Below, piece by piece: positions 1-11,048 of a stretch of DNA of 64,000 nt (position 1 is the stretch's first letter; each line of letters begins with the position of its first letter). The position numbers were made by a program, and so were the translations under genes. Below the pieces are notes generated by a model. That model made no database searches and had not been told where the DNA came from. It saw only the letters and a list, made by a program, of their open reading frames with translations. This DNA comes from Emcibacter sp. SYSU 3D8 (GTDB taxonomy: Bacteria > Pseudomonadota > Alphaproteobacteria > SMXS01): assembly GCF_039655875.1 (NCBI RefSeq), contig NZ_JBBYXK010000003.1, positions 1 through 64,000 on the forward strand, read 5' to 3'.

Positions 1-912
<912 letters not shown>

Positions 913-1227
913 TTAGGCGGCGGCTTTCGCGGCCGTGGGGGCTTCGATGATGCCCATGATGTCCGACTCCTTCATGATCAACAGCTCCTGGCCGTCGATC
1001 TTGACCTCGGTGCCGGACCACTTGCCGAACAGCACGCGGTCGCCGGCCTTCACCTCGACCGGGACGATGTCGCCCTTGTCGTTGCGCGCGCCGGGGCCCA
1101 CTGCGATCACTTCACCCTCGGACGGCTTTTCCTTGGCCGTGTCCGGAATGATGATGCCGCCGGGGGTCTTCTCTTCTTCCTGGACGCGGCGAACGACGAC
1201 GCGATCCTGAAGCGGTTTGAACTTCAT
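913..1227 (-). CDS. groES: co-chaperonin GroES
   Basis: This 104-residue protein is the heptameric lid of the GroEL cage. It begins [14 protein letters not shown] and contains the mobile-loop region with the TPGGIIIPD motif and the GDRVLFGKW segment typical of the family. Length is normal (about 95-105), with a short Ala-rich tail. The start is set by an AAGGA ribosome-binding site upstream of ATG at 1227. It is the first gene of the groESL operon. Confidence 0.97.
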   Translation of the reverse strand: MKFKPLQDRVVVRRVQEEEKTPGGIIIPDTAKEKPSEGEVIAVGPGARNDKGDIVPVEVKAGDRVLFGKWSGTEVKIDGQELLIMKESDIMGIIEAPTAAKAAA

Positions 1228-1317
1228 CGATCAATATCCTTAAATTCCAGGAAGCCTGGCGTTGAATAGCACCGGCTCCCGAGGAGTTTCCGGCAGATTA
1301 TGGTGGGAGTGCGCTCT

Positions 1318-1345
1318 ATGTACGCCTTACTGGCAATCAAACAAG
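1318..1345 (-). promoter_or_regulatory. candidate RpoH-type promoter for groESL
   Basis: Read leftward, the sequence has CTTG (1345-1342), a 17-base spacer and CGTACAT (1324-1318). This resembles the alphaproteobacterial heat-shock sigma pattern, CTTG then about 17 bases then CYTATNT, with two mismatches. It lies about 90 bases before the groES start. No convincing CIRCE element was found, which would favour RpoH over HrcA control. This is inference from weak motifs. Confidence 0.35.
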
Positions 1346-1387
1346 CAGAATGCCAACTTCCGGACGATATCCGCGTAATTTCCCTTC

Positions 1388-1420
1388 TAAAATGAAAACG
1401 GGAGGCTGAAGCCTCCCGTT
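1388..1420 (-). terminator. Rho-independent terminator after acnA
   Basis: A perfect 10-base-pair stem (arms 1397-1406 and 1411-1420) closes a four-base loop. On the minus strand it is followed directly by TTTTCATTTT. It lies 24 bases beyond the acnA stop and is an almost ideal intrinsic terminator. Confidence 0.92.
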
Positions 1421-1443
1421 CACGACAAATTCTGTGCGAAATC

Positions 1444-4134
<2,691 letters not shown>

Positions 4135-4195
4135 GTCACGATGCTCCTGATTTAAGTTGTTTCCGGCTGATGGTGCCGGTTTTGCCCCAATTCCA

Positions 4196-4244
4196 CCCCC
4201 TTGCCAACCGCAAAGTTGGACGCGCGCCGGGCAAGGGGGCTAAG
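4196..4244. promoter_or_regulatory. inverted repeat and candidate ccmA promoter between acnA and ccmA
   Basis: A perfect 10-base inverted repeat (CCCCCTTGCC at 4196-4205, GGCAAGGGGG at 4230-4239) sits in the 145-base divergent region. A second, overlapping dyad (CCAAC at 4204-4208, GTTGG at 4215-4219) lies inside it. Rightward, TTGGAC (4216-4221), 17 bases, then GCTAAG (4239-4244) could be the ccmA promoter, so the right arm would touch its -10 box. The role as an operator is inference. Confidence 0.45.
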
Positions 4245-4279
4245 GTCCGGCGCGAGATCAGCGGAGCCGCAGCCCACCA

Positions 4280-4924
4280 ATGCCAAATGCCGGAACCATC
4301 GGCCTGACCGTCGACAACCTCGCATGCCGGCGCGGAGAACATGAAGTTTTCACAGGTCTGTCGTGCGGCCTTCGTCCCGGCGGGGTGCTGTATCTGCGCG
4401 GTCCCAATGGCGCCGGAAAGTCGAGTCTGCTGCGAATCCTGGCCGGTTTCATCGCCCCGGCCGACGGCGCTGTCGGCTGGAATGGCGAGGAAATCCGCCT
4501 CGATCCGCCGGCCCATTGCTCGAGGCTGCACTATGTGGGGCACTTGGACACGCTGAAGCCTGTGCTGACCGCCGCCGAGAATCTCCTGTCCCAGGCCGCT
4601 GTGCTGGGCCAGACGGCCGATGTGGACGCCGCGCTTGGGCGTCTCGGCCTTGCCAATCTGCGCGACCTGCCGGCGCGGTTCCTGTCGGCCGGCCAGCGCC
4701 GCCGCCTCGCGCTGGCCCGTCTGGTGGCGGTGCCGCGCCCGCTGTGGCTGCTCGACGAACCGACGGTAGCGCTCGATGCCGACTCGACCGGGCGACTCGA
4801 GGCGCTGCTGGCCGAGCACCGTGACGGCGGCGGCATGGCGGTGATCGCCACCCATACCGACATGAACCTTCCTGGCGCGGACACGCTCGAGTTGGCAGGG
4901 CGGCAGCGGGTGCACGCGCGGTGA
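4280..4924 (+). CDS. ccmA: heme exporter ATP-binding protein CcmA
   Basis: This 214-residue ABC ATPase belongs to the CcmABCD complex, which drives release of holo-CcmE during cytochrome c maturation at the inner membrane. Walker A is GPNGAGKSS (residues 41-49), the signature is LSAGQRRR and Walker B is LWLLDEP. Length is normal for CcmA. It is the first gene of the ccm cluster and its stop overlaps the ccmB start by four bases. Confidence 0.95.
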   Translation: MPNAGTIGLTVDNLACRRGEHEVFTGLSCGLRPGGVLYLRGPNGAGKSSLLRILAGFIAPADGAVGWNGEEIRLDPPAHCSRLHYVGHLDTLKPVLTAAENLLSQAAVLGQTADVDAALGRLGLANLRDLPARFLSAGQRRRLALARLVAVPRPLWLLDEPTVALDADSTGRLEALLAEHRDGGGMAVIATHTDMNLPGADTLELAGRQRVHAR

Positions 4925-5577
4925 GCCCGTTCCTCGCCATCGTCCGCCGCGACCTGCTGATCGCCCGCCGGCAGGGCGGCGGCTCGCTGCTTGCCGTGGC
5001 GTTCTTCGTGGTGGTGGCCGCGCTGTTTCCCTTTGCCGCCGGCGCCGAGCCGATGGTGCTGCGCGGCCTGGCGCCGGGCGTCATCTGGGTGTCGGCCCTG
5101 CTGGCGACGCTGCTGTCGCTCGACCGGCTGTTTCAGGCCGATTTCGAGGATGGCAGCCTCGATGTTCTCGCCCTGTCGCCGCAGCCGCTGTTCTTCACCG
5201 TGCTGGCCAAGGTGCTGGCCCACTGGCTGGTGGTCGGCCTGCCGCTGGTGATCGCCGCACCGCTGGTTGGCCTGCTGCTCAATCTGCCGGCCGCGGCATA
5301 TCCGGTGCTGGTCGCCGCCGCCTTGATCGGCACGCCCGCGCTCAGCCTGATCGGCGCCATCGGCGCGGCGCTGACGGCCGGCATAAGGCGCGGCGGCGTG
5401 CTGGTGCCGTTGCTGGTGCTGCCGCTGTACATCCCGACCCTGATATTCGGCGTCGCCGCAACCGCCGATCCGGCCTCGGCCACCGAGCCGCTGATGCTGT
5501 TGGGCGCGGTCAGCCTGATGGCGCTGGTACTGGCGCCGCTCGCCTCGGCCGCGGCACTTCGGCTGGCGCTGGAGTAA
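4921..5577 (+). CDS. ccmB: heme exporter membrane protein CcmB
   Basis: This 218-residue integral membrane protein has about six hydrophobic segments and starts with GTG overlapping the ccmA stop (GTGA). It is the permease partner of CcmA in the CcmABCD complex. The N-terminus carries the SPFLAIVRRDLLIARRQGG pattern common to CcmB, and the length matches the family (about 220). Unusually, ccmC does not follow directly: a secreted-protein gene lies between them. Confidence 0.94.
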   Translation: MSPFLAIVRRDLLIARRQGGGSLLAVAFFVVVAALFPFAAGAEPMVLRGLAPGVIWVSALLATLLSLDRLFQADFEDGSLDVLALSPQPLFFTVLAKVLAHWLVVGLPLVIAAPLVGLLLNLPAAAYPVLVAAALIGTPALSLIGAIGAALTAGIRRGGVLVPLLVLPLYIPTLIFGVAATADPASATEPLMLLGAVSLMALVLAPLASAAALRLALE

Positions 5578-5753
5578 GGCGCTCTCCCTGCCGATCCTGC
5601 AGACCGCGCCATGGCGAGGCACCCTGCCGTGGAACCGCCCCGTCCATGACGACGTTAGGGCAGCACGGAGGCAGTCTGTCTTCTGAACCAAGGTCCCGCG
5701 GGGCAATCCGGCCATGGCGGCCAGCGAACGCAAATCAAAGATTGGATGGACAC

Positions 5754-6599
5754 ATGATCAAAGTGGGAGCCCTCGCGGCATTGACTTTCGTTGCCCTGTC
5801 GGCGTCGCCGTCGGCGGCGCAGACGGCATGGCGCGACATCGGCAGCGTCGACTTTGACAGAGGCGGCGATCACGAACGGCAATACGGCAATTTCGGCGGA
5901 CCGGTCGAGCGGCTGAGACTGGCTGCATCGGGCAACGACGTGATCTGCAGGACCGTCACGGCCACGTTCAACAACGGCAAGACGCGCCAGATCTTCGAGG
6001 GGCGGATCCGTGAAGGCGGCGCCACGTCGGTTGATCTTCCCGGCAAGGAGCGCCAGATTCGCAAGCTCGATTTCCGCTGTCGTTCTGAAGGCCGCCGCGA
6101 CGCCCGGATCGACATCGCGGCAGACCTGGGCGGCTACAGCGACATCTGGCGGAAGAATCCTGCCTGGGCGCAGCTGTTCGGTATCGGCGTCACTGCCGAC
6201 CGGGGGCACGGCCGCCATGACGGCAGGCATGACGCCCGCCACGACGACCGCCGTGATGATCGCCGCGACGACCGCATGAACGGCTGGGTGCGTCTCGGCG
6301 CCGACAGTTTCGAGGGCCGGCGCGACCGGGAAGCCATATCCGCCGGCTGGAAGGGCCGCAGCGTCGACACGCTGGCGTTGCGGGCGGTGAATGGCGATGC
6401 GCGGTGTAGCCGCGTCTATGTCACCTTTGGCAACGGCAAGACCCGTGACCTGGAGATTGGCGATCGCGGCCGCCTGCGCGAGGGCGACTTCCGCCGGATC
6501 GATCTGCCCGGCAACGAGCGCAATGTTCGCCAGCTTCAGCTGGTGTGCAGTCCCATCGGCGACCGCCGGGTGACCATCGAAAGCTACGCCCGCAAGTAA
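5754..6599 (+). CDS. secreted protein with two DUF2541-like domains and a His/Asp/Arg-rich linker
   Basis: This 281-residue protein of unknown function is encoded inside the ccm cluster. Residues 1-22 form a signal peptide with likely cleavage after Ala22. Two related domains follow (about 26-123 and 178-276). Each opens with W-x-x-[IL]-G and shares a TF[NG]NGKTR motif and a DLPG[KN]ER motif. Each has two cysteines (C65/C109 and C218/C265), possibly one disulfide per domain. The linker at about 150-175 is almost entirely Gly, His, Asp and Arg. The domain pattern recalls DUF2541/YaaI-like periplasmic proteins, tentatively. ATG at 5754 was preferred over an upstream start because it opens the signal peptide. 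A terminator follows. Confidence 0.85.
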   Translation: MIKVGALAALTFVALSASPSAAQTAWRDIGSVDFDRGGDHERQYGNFGGPVERLRLAASGNDVICRTVTATFNNGKTRQIFEGRIREGGATSVDLPGKERQIRKLDFRCRSEGRRDARIDIAADLGGYSDIWRKNPAWAQLFGIGVTADRGHGRHDGRHDARHDDRRDDRRDDRMNGWVRLGADSFEGRRDREAISAGWKGRSVDTLALRAVNGDARCSRVYVTFGNGKTRDLEIGDRGRLREGDFRRIDLPGNERNVRQLQLVCSPIGDRRVTIESYARK

Positions 6600-6615
6600 A
6601 CCGCGCACCATCAGC

Positions 6616-6650
6616 AAGGCTCTCCGGGTTCGGCCCGGGGAGCCTTTCGC
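6616..6650 (+). terminator. intrinsic terminator after the secreted-protein gene
   Basis: A 13-base-pair stem with one G-U pair (arms 6616-6628 and 6634-6646) and a five-base loop is followed by a short T-rich stretch. It would end transcription from ccmAB and the inserted gene, so ccmC-I needs its own promoter. Confidence 0.8.
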
Positions 6651-6705
6651 TGTTCCCGGAGGATGCCCTCGCCGGCTTCCGTTCGCCCGGGCGGTCCAAC
6701 TCCGC

Positions 6706-6734
6706 TTGCGCCTTATCGGGCGGACCGCTACATC
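6706..6734 (+). promoter_or_regulatory. candidate promoter for ccmC-I, possibly leaderless
   Basis: TTGCGC (6706-6711), 17 bases, then TACATC (6729-6734) lies only 7 bases before the ccmC ATG at 6742. No Shine-Dalgarno sequence is visible. The terminator just upstream makes a new promoter here necessary. A start site about 7 bases after the -10 box would fall on the A of ATG. Confidence 0.42.
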
Positions 6735-6741
6735 ACTCCCC

Positions 6742-7473
6742 ATGTCCGGCTGGCACCGCTTCGCGAACCCGACGCGTTTTTCCCGCCTCAGCGCCAGGAT
6801 CCTTCCCTGGGCGCTGGCGCTGACCGTCGTCCTGTTCGCCCTGGGATTGTATCTCGCGCTCGTCGGCTCGCCGCCTGACGCGCGGCAGAAGGATACCGTC
6901 CGCATCATGTATATCCATGTGCCGTCAGCCTGGATGGCGCTCGCCACCTATGTGCTGATGGCGAGCTTCAGCGGCATGGGCTTCATCTGGAAACATCCGT
7001 TGGCCGACATCGCGGCGAAGAACTGCGCGCCCATCGGCGCCGGCTTCACCCTGCTGGCGCTGGTTACCGGCGCGCTGTGGGGCGCGCCCATGTGGGGGAC
7101 ATGGTGGGAATGGGGCGATGCGCGGCTGACCTCGTTCCTGATCCTGTTCTTCCTCTATCTGGGCTACATGGCGCTGTGGCAGGTGTTCGAGGACCCGGAG
7201 AAGGCGGCGCGGGCGGCGGCCATCCTGGCGCTGGTGGGCCTGATCAACATCCCGATCATTCATTTCTCGGTGCAGTGGTGGAACACCCTGCATCAGCCGG
7301 CGAGCGTTTTCCGCCGGGGCGGCCCGACCATCGATTCGGCCATGCTGTGGCCGCTGTTCATCATGCTGGGCGCGTTCAAGGCCTATTTCATCTCGGTCCT
7401 GCTGCTGCGCATCCGCGCCGAGGTTGCCGAGCGGCGGGTGCGCGCGCTGCAGATGATGCAGGCCGAGGCCTAG
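6742..7473 (+). CDS. ccmC: heme exporter protein CcmC
   Basis: This 243-residue membrane protein handles heme and loads it onto CcmE. The tryptophan-rich periplasmic signature WGTWWEWGDARLTS is present, flanked by the conserved histidines in HVPSAW and the IHFSVQWWNTLHQ segment. Six hydrophobic helices are visible. ATG at 6742 (MSGWHRF) fits homologue N-termini better than an upstream in-frame start at 6706, and a candidate promoter lies directly before it. The ccmD start follows one base after its stop. Confidence 0.96.
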   Translation: MSGWHRFANPTRFSRLSARILPWALALTVVLFALGLYLALVGSPPDARQKDTVRIMYIHVPSAWMALATYVLMASFSGMGFIWKHPLADIAAKNCAPIGAGFTLLALVTGALWGAPMWGTWWEWGDARLTSFLILFFLYLGYMALWQVFEDPEKAARAAAILALVGLINIPIIHFSVQWWNTLHQPASVFRRGGPTIDSAMLWPLFIMLGAFKAYFISVLLLRIRAEVAERRVRALQMMQAEA

Positions 7474-7474
7474 G

Positions 7475-7639
7475 ATGAACTGGGAATACGCCTCCTATAT
7501 CTGGTCGGCCTACGCGGCGGCGGCGGTGATCCTGCCGGTTGTCGCGGCTGCCAGCGCGCTGCGGCTGCGGCGGGCGCTGCGGTTGCAGGTCGTGCTGGAG
7601 GCCAGACTCGAGGAAATGCGGAGCCGCGATGAAGCGTAA
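7475..7639 (+). CDS. ccmD: heme exporter protein CcmD
   Basis: This 54-residue single-pass membrane protein begins MNWEYASYIWSAY, the typical CcmD opening. A hydrophobic helix (about 12-28) follows, then a basic segment rich in Leu and Arg. It is the small subunit of CcmABCD needed to release holo-CcmE. It lies one base after ccmC and overlaps the ccmE start by 11 bases. It was found by translating the gap between ccmC and ccmE. Confidence 0.9.
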   Translation: MNWEYASYIWSAYAAAAVILPVVAAASALRLRRALRLQVVLEARLEEMRSRDEA

Positions 7640-8084
7640 GACCCAGCGCATGATCTATGTCGGCGCCGGGCTCGGCATCCTGGCGTTCGCCGGGGCGCTG
7701 GCGTTCTTCGCCATTGGCGACAATGTGCGGTTCTTCTACAGCCCGGGCGACCTGCGTCAGATGTCGGCGCCGCCGTCGACGGCGTTTCACCTGGGCGGTC
7801 TGGTGAAACCCGGCAGCGTGCACAAGGACAACGAAATGGTCCTGCGCTTCGTGGTGACCGACGGCGCGTCCGACGTGCCGGTGGTGTACGACCAGACCGA
7901 GCACGGCCTTCTTCCCGACCTGTTCGCCGAAGGACAGGGCGCTGTCGCCGAGGGCAGGCTGGGCGCCGACGGTACCTTTGTCGCCACCCGCGTGCTTGCC
8001 AAGCATGACGAGAACTACATGCCGCCCGAGGTCACCGACGCGCTGAAGCGCTCGGGCGAATGGCAGCGGGGCGAGTCTCCATGA
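7629..8084 (+). CDS. ccmE: periplasmic heme chaperone CcmE
   Basis: This 151-residue membrane-anchored protein binds heme covalently in the periplasm and passes it to CcmF/H. It has a basic N-terminus, one helix (about 9-28) and an OB-fold domain. The heme-binding motif is complete: H126 and Y130 in HDENYMPPEV. ATG at 7629 (MKRKTQRMIYVGA) matches the family; an upstream in-frame start would only add ccmD shadow sequence. Its stop overlaps the ccmF start (ATGA). Confidence 0.97.
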   Translation: MKRKTQRMIYVGAGLGILAFAGALAFFAIGDNVRFFYSPGDLRQMSAPPSTAFHLGGLVKPGSVHKDNEMVLRFVVTDGASDVPVVYDQTEHGLLPDLFAEGQGAVAEGRLGADGTFVATRVLAKHDENYMPPEVTDALKRSGEWQRGESP

Positions 8085-10066
8085 TCGTCGAGCTTGGCCA
8101 TTTCGCGTTGATCCTGGCGCTGTTGGCCGCGCTGGTACAGGGCACGGTGCCGCTCATCGGCGCCCAGCGCGGATACGCCGCGCTGATCGCCGTCGCACGG
8201 CCAGCGGCCTTCCTGCAACTGGGCCTGGTGACCCTGTCATTCGCGGCGCTGACCTGGGCTTATGTGGTGTCGGATTTCTCGGTCGCGAACGTGGCGCTCA
8301 ATTCCCACACCGACAAGCCGCTGCTCTACAAGATCAGCGGCGTGTGGGGGAATCACGAGGGCTCGATCCTGCTGTGGATCCTGATCCTGGCGCTGTTCGG
8401 CGCCGGCGTCGCCGCCTTCGGCCGGAGTTTGCCCGAGGCGTTCCGGGCCAGGGTGCTGGCCATCCAGGCACTGATCGCCGTCGGCTTTCTCGCCTTCTCG
8501 CTGTTCACGTCGAATCCCTACGCGCGGCTCGACCCGGTGCCGCTCAACGGCAACGGGCTCAATCCGCTGCTGCAGGATCCCGGTCTCGCGTTCCATCCGC
8601 CCATGCTCTATCTGGGCTATGTGGGCCTTTCGATCGCCTTCTCCTTTGCCATAGCGGCCCTGATCGAGGGCAGGGTCGATCCCGCCTGGGCGCGCTGGGT
8701 GCGGCCGTGGACGCTGGCCGCCTGGTCGTTCCTGACCGCAGGCATCGCACTCGGTTCGTGGTGGGCCTATTACGAGCTGGGCTGGGGCGGCTGGTGGTTC
8801 TGGGACCCGGTGGAGAATGCCTCGTTCATGCCCTGGCTCGCCGCCACCGCGCTGCTGCATAGCGCCATCGTCGTCGAAAAGCGCGACACGCTGAAAAGCT
8901 GGACCATCCTGCTGGCGATCCTCGCATTCTCGCTCAGCCTGCTGGGCACGTTCCTGGTGCGCTCGGGCGTGCTGACCTCGGTGCATTCCTTTGCCAGCGA
9001 CCCGGCACGCGGCGTGTTCATCCTGGCCTTCCTGATCGTCGTGGTCGGCGGCTCGCTGACGCTTTACGCGGTGCGCGCGCCGTCCATGAAGGCAACCGGC
9101 ATGTTCTCGCCCATCTCGCGCGAGACCAGCCTGATCATGAACAATCTGGTCCTGGCGGTGGCGGCCTTCGCGATCCTGTTCGGCACCCTCTATCCGCTGC
9201 TGGCCAAGGAGGCGGGCTATCAGGTGTCGGTGGCCGCGCCGTTCTTCAACATTGTCTTCCCGGCGCTGATGGCGTTGCTGATCCCGTTCATGGGGCTGGG
9301 CCCGCTGCTCGCCTGGAAACGCGGCAATCTGCGCGAGGCGCTGAAGCGGCTGCGCCCGGCCCTGGTGCTCGCGGTGATTGCCGGGCTGGCGGTGGCCATC
9401 GCCACCAAGGGACCGTTCTGGGCCAGCATCGGCGTTGCCTACGGGGTCTGGCTCACGGCGGCGGTGCTGACCGAACTGGCCGGTCGGGTGGGCCTGTTCC
9501 GCGCCCCGGGCCAGGCGCTGCGCCGCGCCGCCGGATTGCCGCGCGGCGCCTGGGGCATGATTCTCGCCCATCTCGGCATCGCCGTGATGATCTTCGGCAT
9601 TGCCGTCTCCAGCGCCTGGCAGCGCGAGGAGATCACGGTGATCGAGCCGGGCGACAGCGTAAGGGTTGGCGGCTATCGCTTCGTGCTCGACGCGGTCGGG
9701 CCGGTGCGCGGCCCCAATTACGCGGCGATCCGCGGCACATTCTCGGTCTACAGGAACGACAAGTTCATCGTGCGGCTCTATCCCGAGACCCGCCGTTTCG
9801 CCGATCCGCCGCAAGAGACCACGGAAGCCGCGATCGATCCGCTGTTCACCGGCGACCTCTATGCGGTTATCGGCCAGGCACAGAGCGACGGCCGCTGGGG
9901 CGTGCGGCTCTACCACAAGCCGCTGGTGTCGTGGATCTGGGCGGGTGCGCTGATCATGGTGCTGGGCGGTCTGGTCTCGCTGTCCGACCGCCGCCTTCGG
10001 GTGGGCGCGCCGCGCGCGGCGAAGGTTCCGGCCCAGGTGGCGGCTGAAGGAGTGCCGGCGGAATGA
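8081..10066 (+). CDS. ccmF: cytochrome c heme lyase subunit CcmF
   Basis: This 661-residue polytopic membrane protein is the core of the heme ligation complex. The WWD domain is present near residues 228-248 (GWGGWWFWDPVENAS), with conserved His residues in HEGSILLW and around the MYLGYVG loop. Many transmembrane helices match the family (about 650 residues). ATG at 8081 overlaps the ccmE stop. The next gene, ccmG, overlaps its end by four bases. Confidence 0.97.
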   Translation: MIVELGHFALILALLAALVQGTVPLIGAQRGYAALIAVARPAAFLQLGLVTLSFAALTWAYVVSDFSVANVALNSHTDKPLLYKISGVWGNHEGSILLWILILALFGAGVAAFGRSLPEAFRARVLAIQALIAVGFLAFSLFTSNPYARLDPVPLNGNGLNPLLQDPGLAFHPPMLYLGYVGLSIAFSFAIAALIEGRVDPAWARWVRPWTLAAWSFLTAGIALGSWWAYYELGWGGWWFWDPVENASFMPWLAATALLHSAIVVEKRDTLKSWTILLAILAFSLSLLGTFLVRSGVLTSVHSFASDPARGVFILAFLIVVVGGSLTLYAVRAPSMKATGMFSPISRETSLIMNNLVLAVAAFAILFGTLYPLLAKEAGYQVSVAAPFFNIVFPALMALLIPFMGLGPLLAWKRGNLREALKRLRPALVLAVIAGLAVAIATKGPFWASIGVAYGVWLTAAVLTELAGRVGLFRAPGQALRRAAGLPRGAWGMILAHLGIAVMIFGIAVSSAWQREEITVIEPGDSVRVGGYRFVLDAVGPVRGPNYAAIRGTFSVYRNDKFIVRLYPETRRFADPPQETTEAAIDPLFTGDLYAVIGQAQSDGRWGVRLYHKPLVSWIWAGALIMVLGGLVSLSDRRLRVGAPRAAKVPAQVAAEGVPAE

Positions 10067-10593
10067 AGCCGCAGCACGTCCTGCCGCTCGCCATATTCCT
10101 GACCATCGCGGTGGCCTTCGGCGTGGCGTTCTACATGAACTTCGATCCCACGGAGACGCCCTTCGCCATCGAGGGCAAGCCGGTGCCCGCCTTCGATCTG
10201 CCCGCCGCCGTCGAGGGCGGCGACGGACTGTCGGCGGCCGACCTGCAGGGGAAGGTCGCCGTCGTCAATTTCTTCGCCAGCTGGTGCGCACCGTGCCGGG
10301 CCGAACACCCGATTCTGGCGGGGCTGGAGACTCGCACCGGCGTGCCGGTGTACGGCATCGCCTGGAAGGACAAGCCCGCCGACCTGCGGGCCTGGCTGGC
10401 GGCCGACGGCAATCCGTTCTCCCGCACCGGCTTCGACGCCAACGGCCGGGTGGGTATCGACTGGGGCATCTCGGGCGTGCCCGAGACCTTCATCGTCGAC
10501 CGGACGGGCAAGGTGGTCTGGCGCTTTCAGGGCGCGCTCAACGAGGCGGTCGTGACGAAATCGCTGCTCCCGGCCCTGCAGGGGCTGAAATGA
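10063..10593 (+). CDS. ccmG: thiol:disulfide interchange protein CcmG/DsbE
   Basis: This 176-residue thioredoxin-like protein is anchored by an N-terminal helix (about 7-24) and faces the periplasm. It reduces the apocytochrome c CXXCH thiols or CcmH. The active site is WCAPC (residues 74-78), and the family GVPETFIVD cis-proline region is present near the C-terminus. It overlaps ccmF by ATGA, and ccmH begins within its last codons. Confidence 0.96.
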   Translation: MKPQHVLPLAIFLTIAVAFGVAFYMNFDPTETPFAIEGKPVPAFDLPAAVEGGDGLSAADLQGKVAVVNFFASWCAPCRAEHPILAGLETRTGVPVYGIAWKDKPADLRAWLAADGNPFSRTGFDANGRVGIDWGISGVPETFIVDRTGKVVWRFQGALNEAVVTKSLLPALQGLK

Positions 10594-11048
10594 GGGTGCT
10601 CGCCGTCATCGCGCTGCTGCTGTGGGCCGGCCCGGCGCTGGCAGTGGGCGCCGACGAGAAGATGCTGCCCGATCCGGCGCAGGAGACTCGCGCCCGCCAG
10701 CTGATGGAGGACTTGCGCTGCCTGGTCTGCCAGAACCAGTCGATCAGTGATTCCAACGCCGATCTGGCCCGGGATCTGCGGGAGATCGTCAGGGAACGGG
10801 TCGCTGAAGGCGAGAGCGACGCCCAGGTGCGCAAGTATATGGTCGATCGCTATGGCGACTGGATCCTGATGAAGCCGCCGTTCAATATCCGCACCGCCAT
10901 CCTGTGGCTTGCTCCGCTGCTGTTCATTATCGCGGGCGGCCTGGGCGCCTGGGCATTTATCCGCCGCCAGCGCCCGGTCCGGCAGGCTGAGGCGCTCGAT
11001 CCTGACGAGCAAGCCCGGCTGCGGGCGCTGCTCGACGAGGCGCCCTGA
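10590..11048 (+). CDS. ccmH: cytochrome c maturation protein CcmH
   Basis: This 152-residue protein has a signal peptide (cleavage near residue 18-20), a short periplasmic three-helix domain with LRCLVCQNQS (C44 and C47), and a C-terminal membrane helix (about 105-127). It is the thiol oxidoreductase subunit that presents apocytochrome c to CcmF. ATG at 10590 overlaps the ccmG stop by four bases. CcmI follows as a separate gene, the arrangement common in alphaproteobacteria. Confidence 0.96.
   Translation: MRVLAVIALLLWAGPALAVGADEKMLPDPAQETRARQLMEDLRCLVCQNQSISDSNADLARDLREIVRERVAEGESDAQVRKYMVDRYGDWILMKPPFNIRTAILWLAPLLFIIAGGLGAWAFIRRQRPVRQAEALDPDEQARLRALLDEAP

Noticed and set aside
1262-1295. 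Possible CIRCE (HrcA) operator before groES
   Set aside because: TAGCAC and GAGT half-sites occur at about the right spacing, but only 6 of 9 and 4 of 9 positions match the TTAGCACTC-N9-GAGTGCTAA consensus. That is too weak to call.
5578-5753. A promoter before the secreted-protein gene
   Set aside because: I found no pair of -35 and -10 boxes with acceptable spacing in these 176 bases. The gene may rely on the ccmAB transcript.
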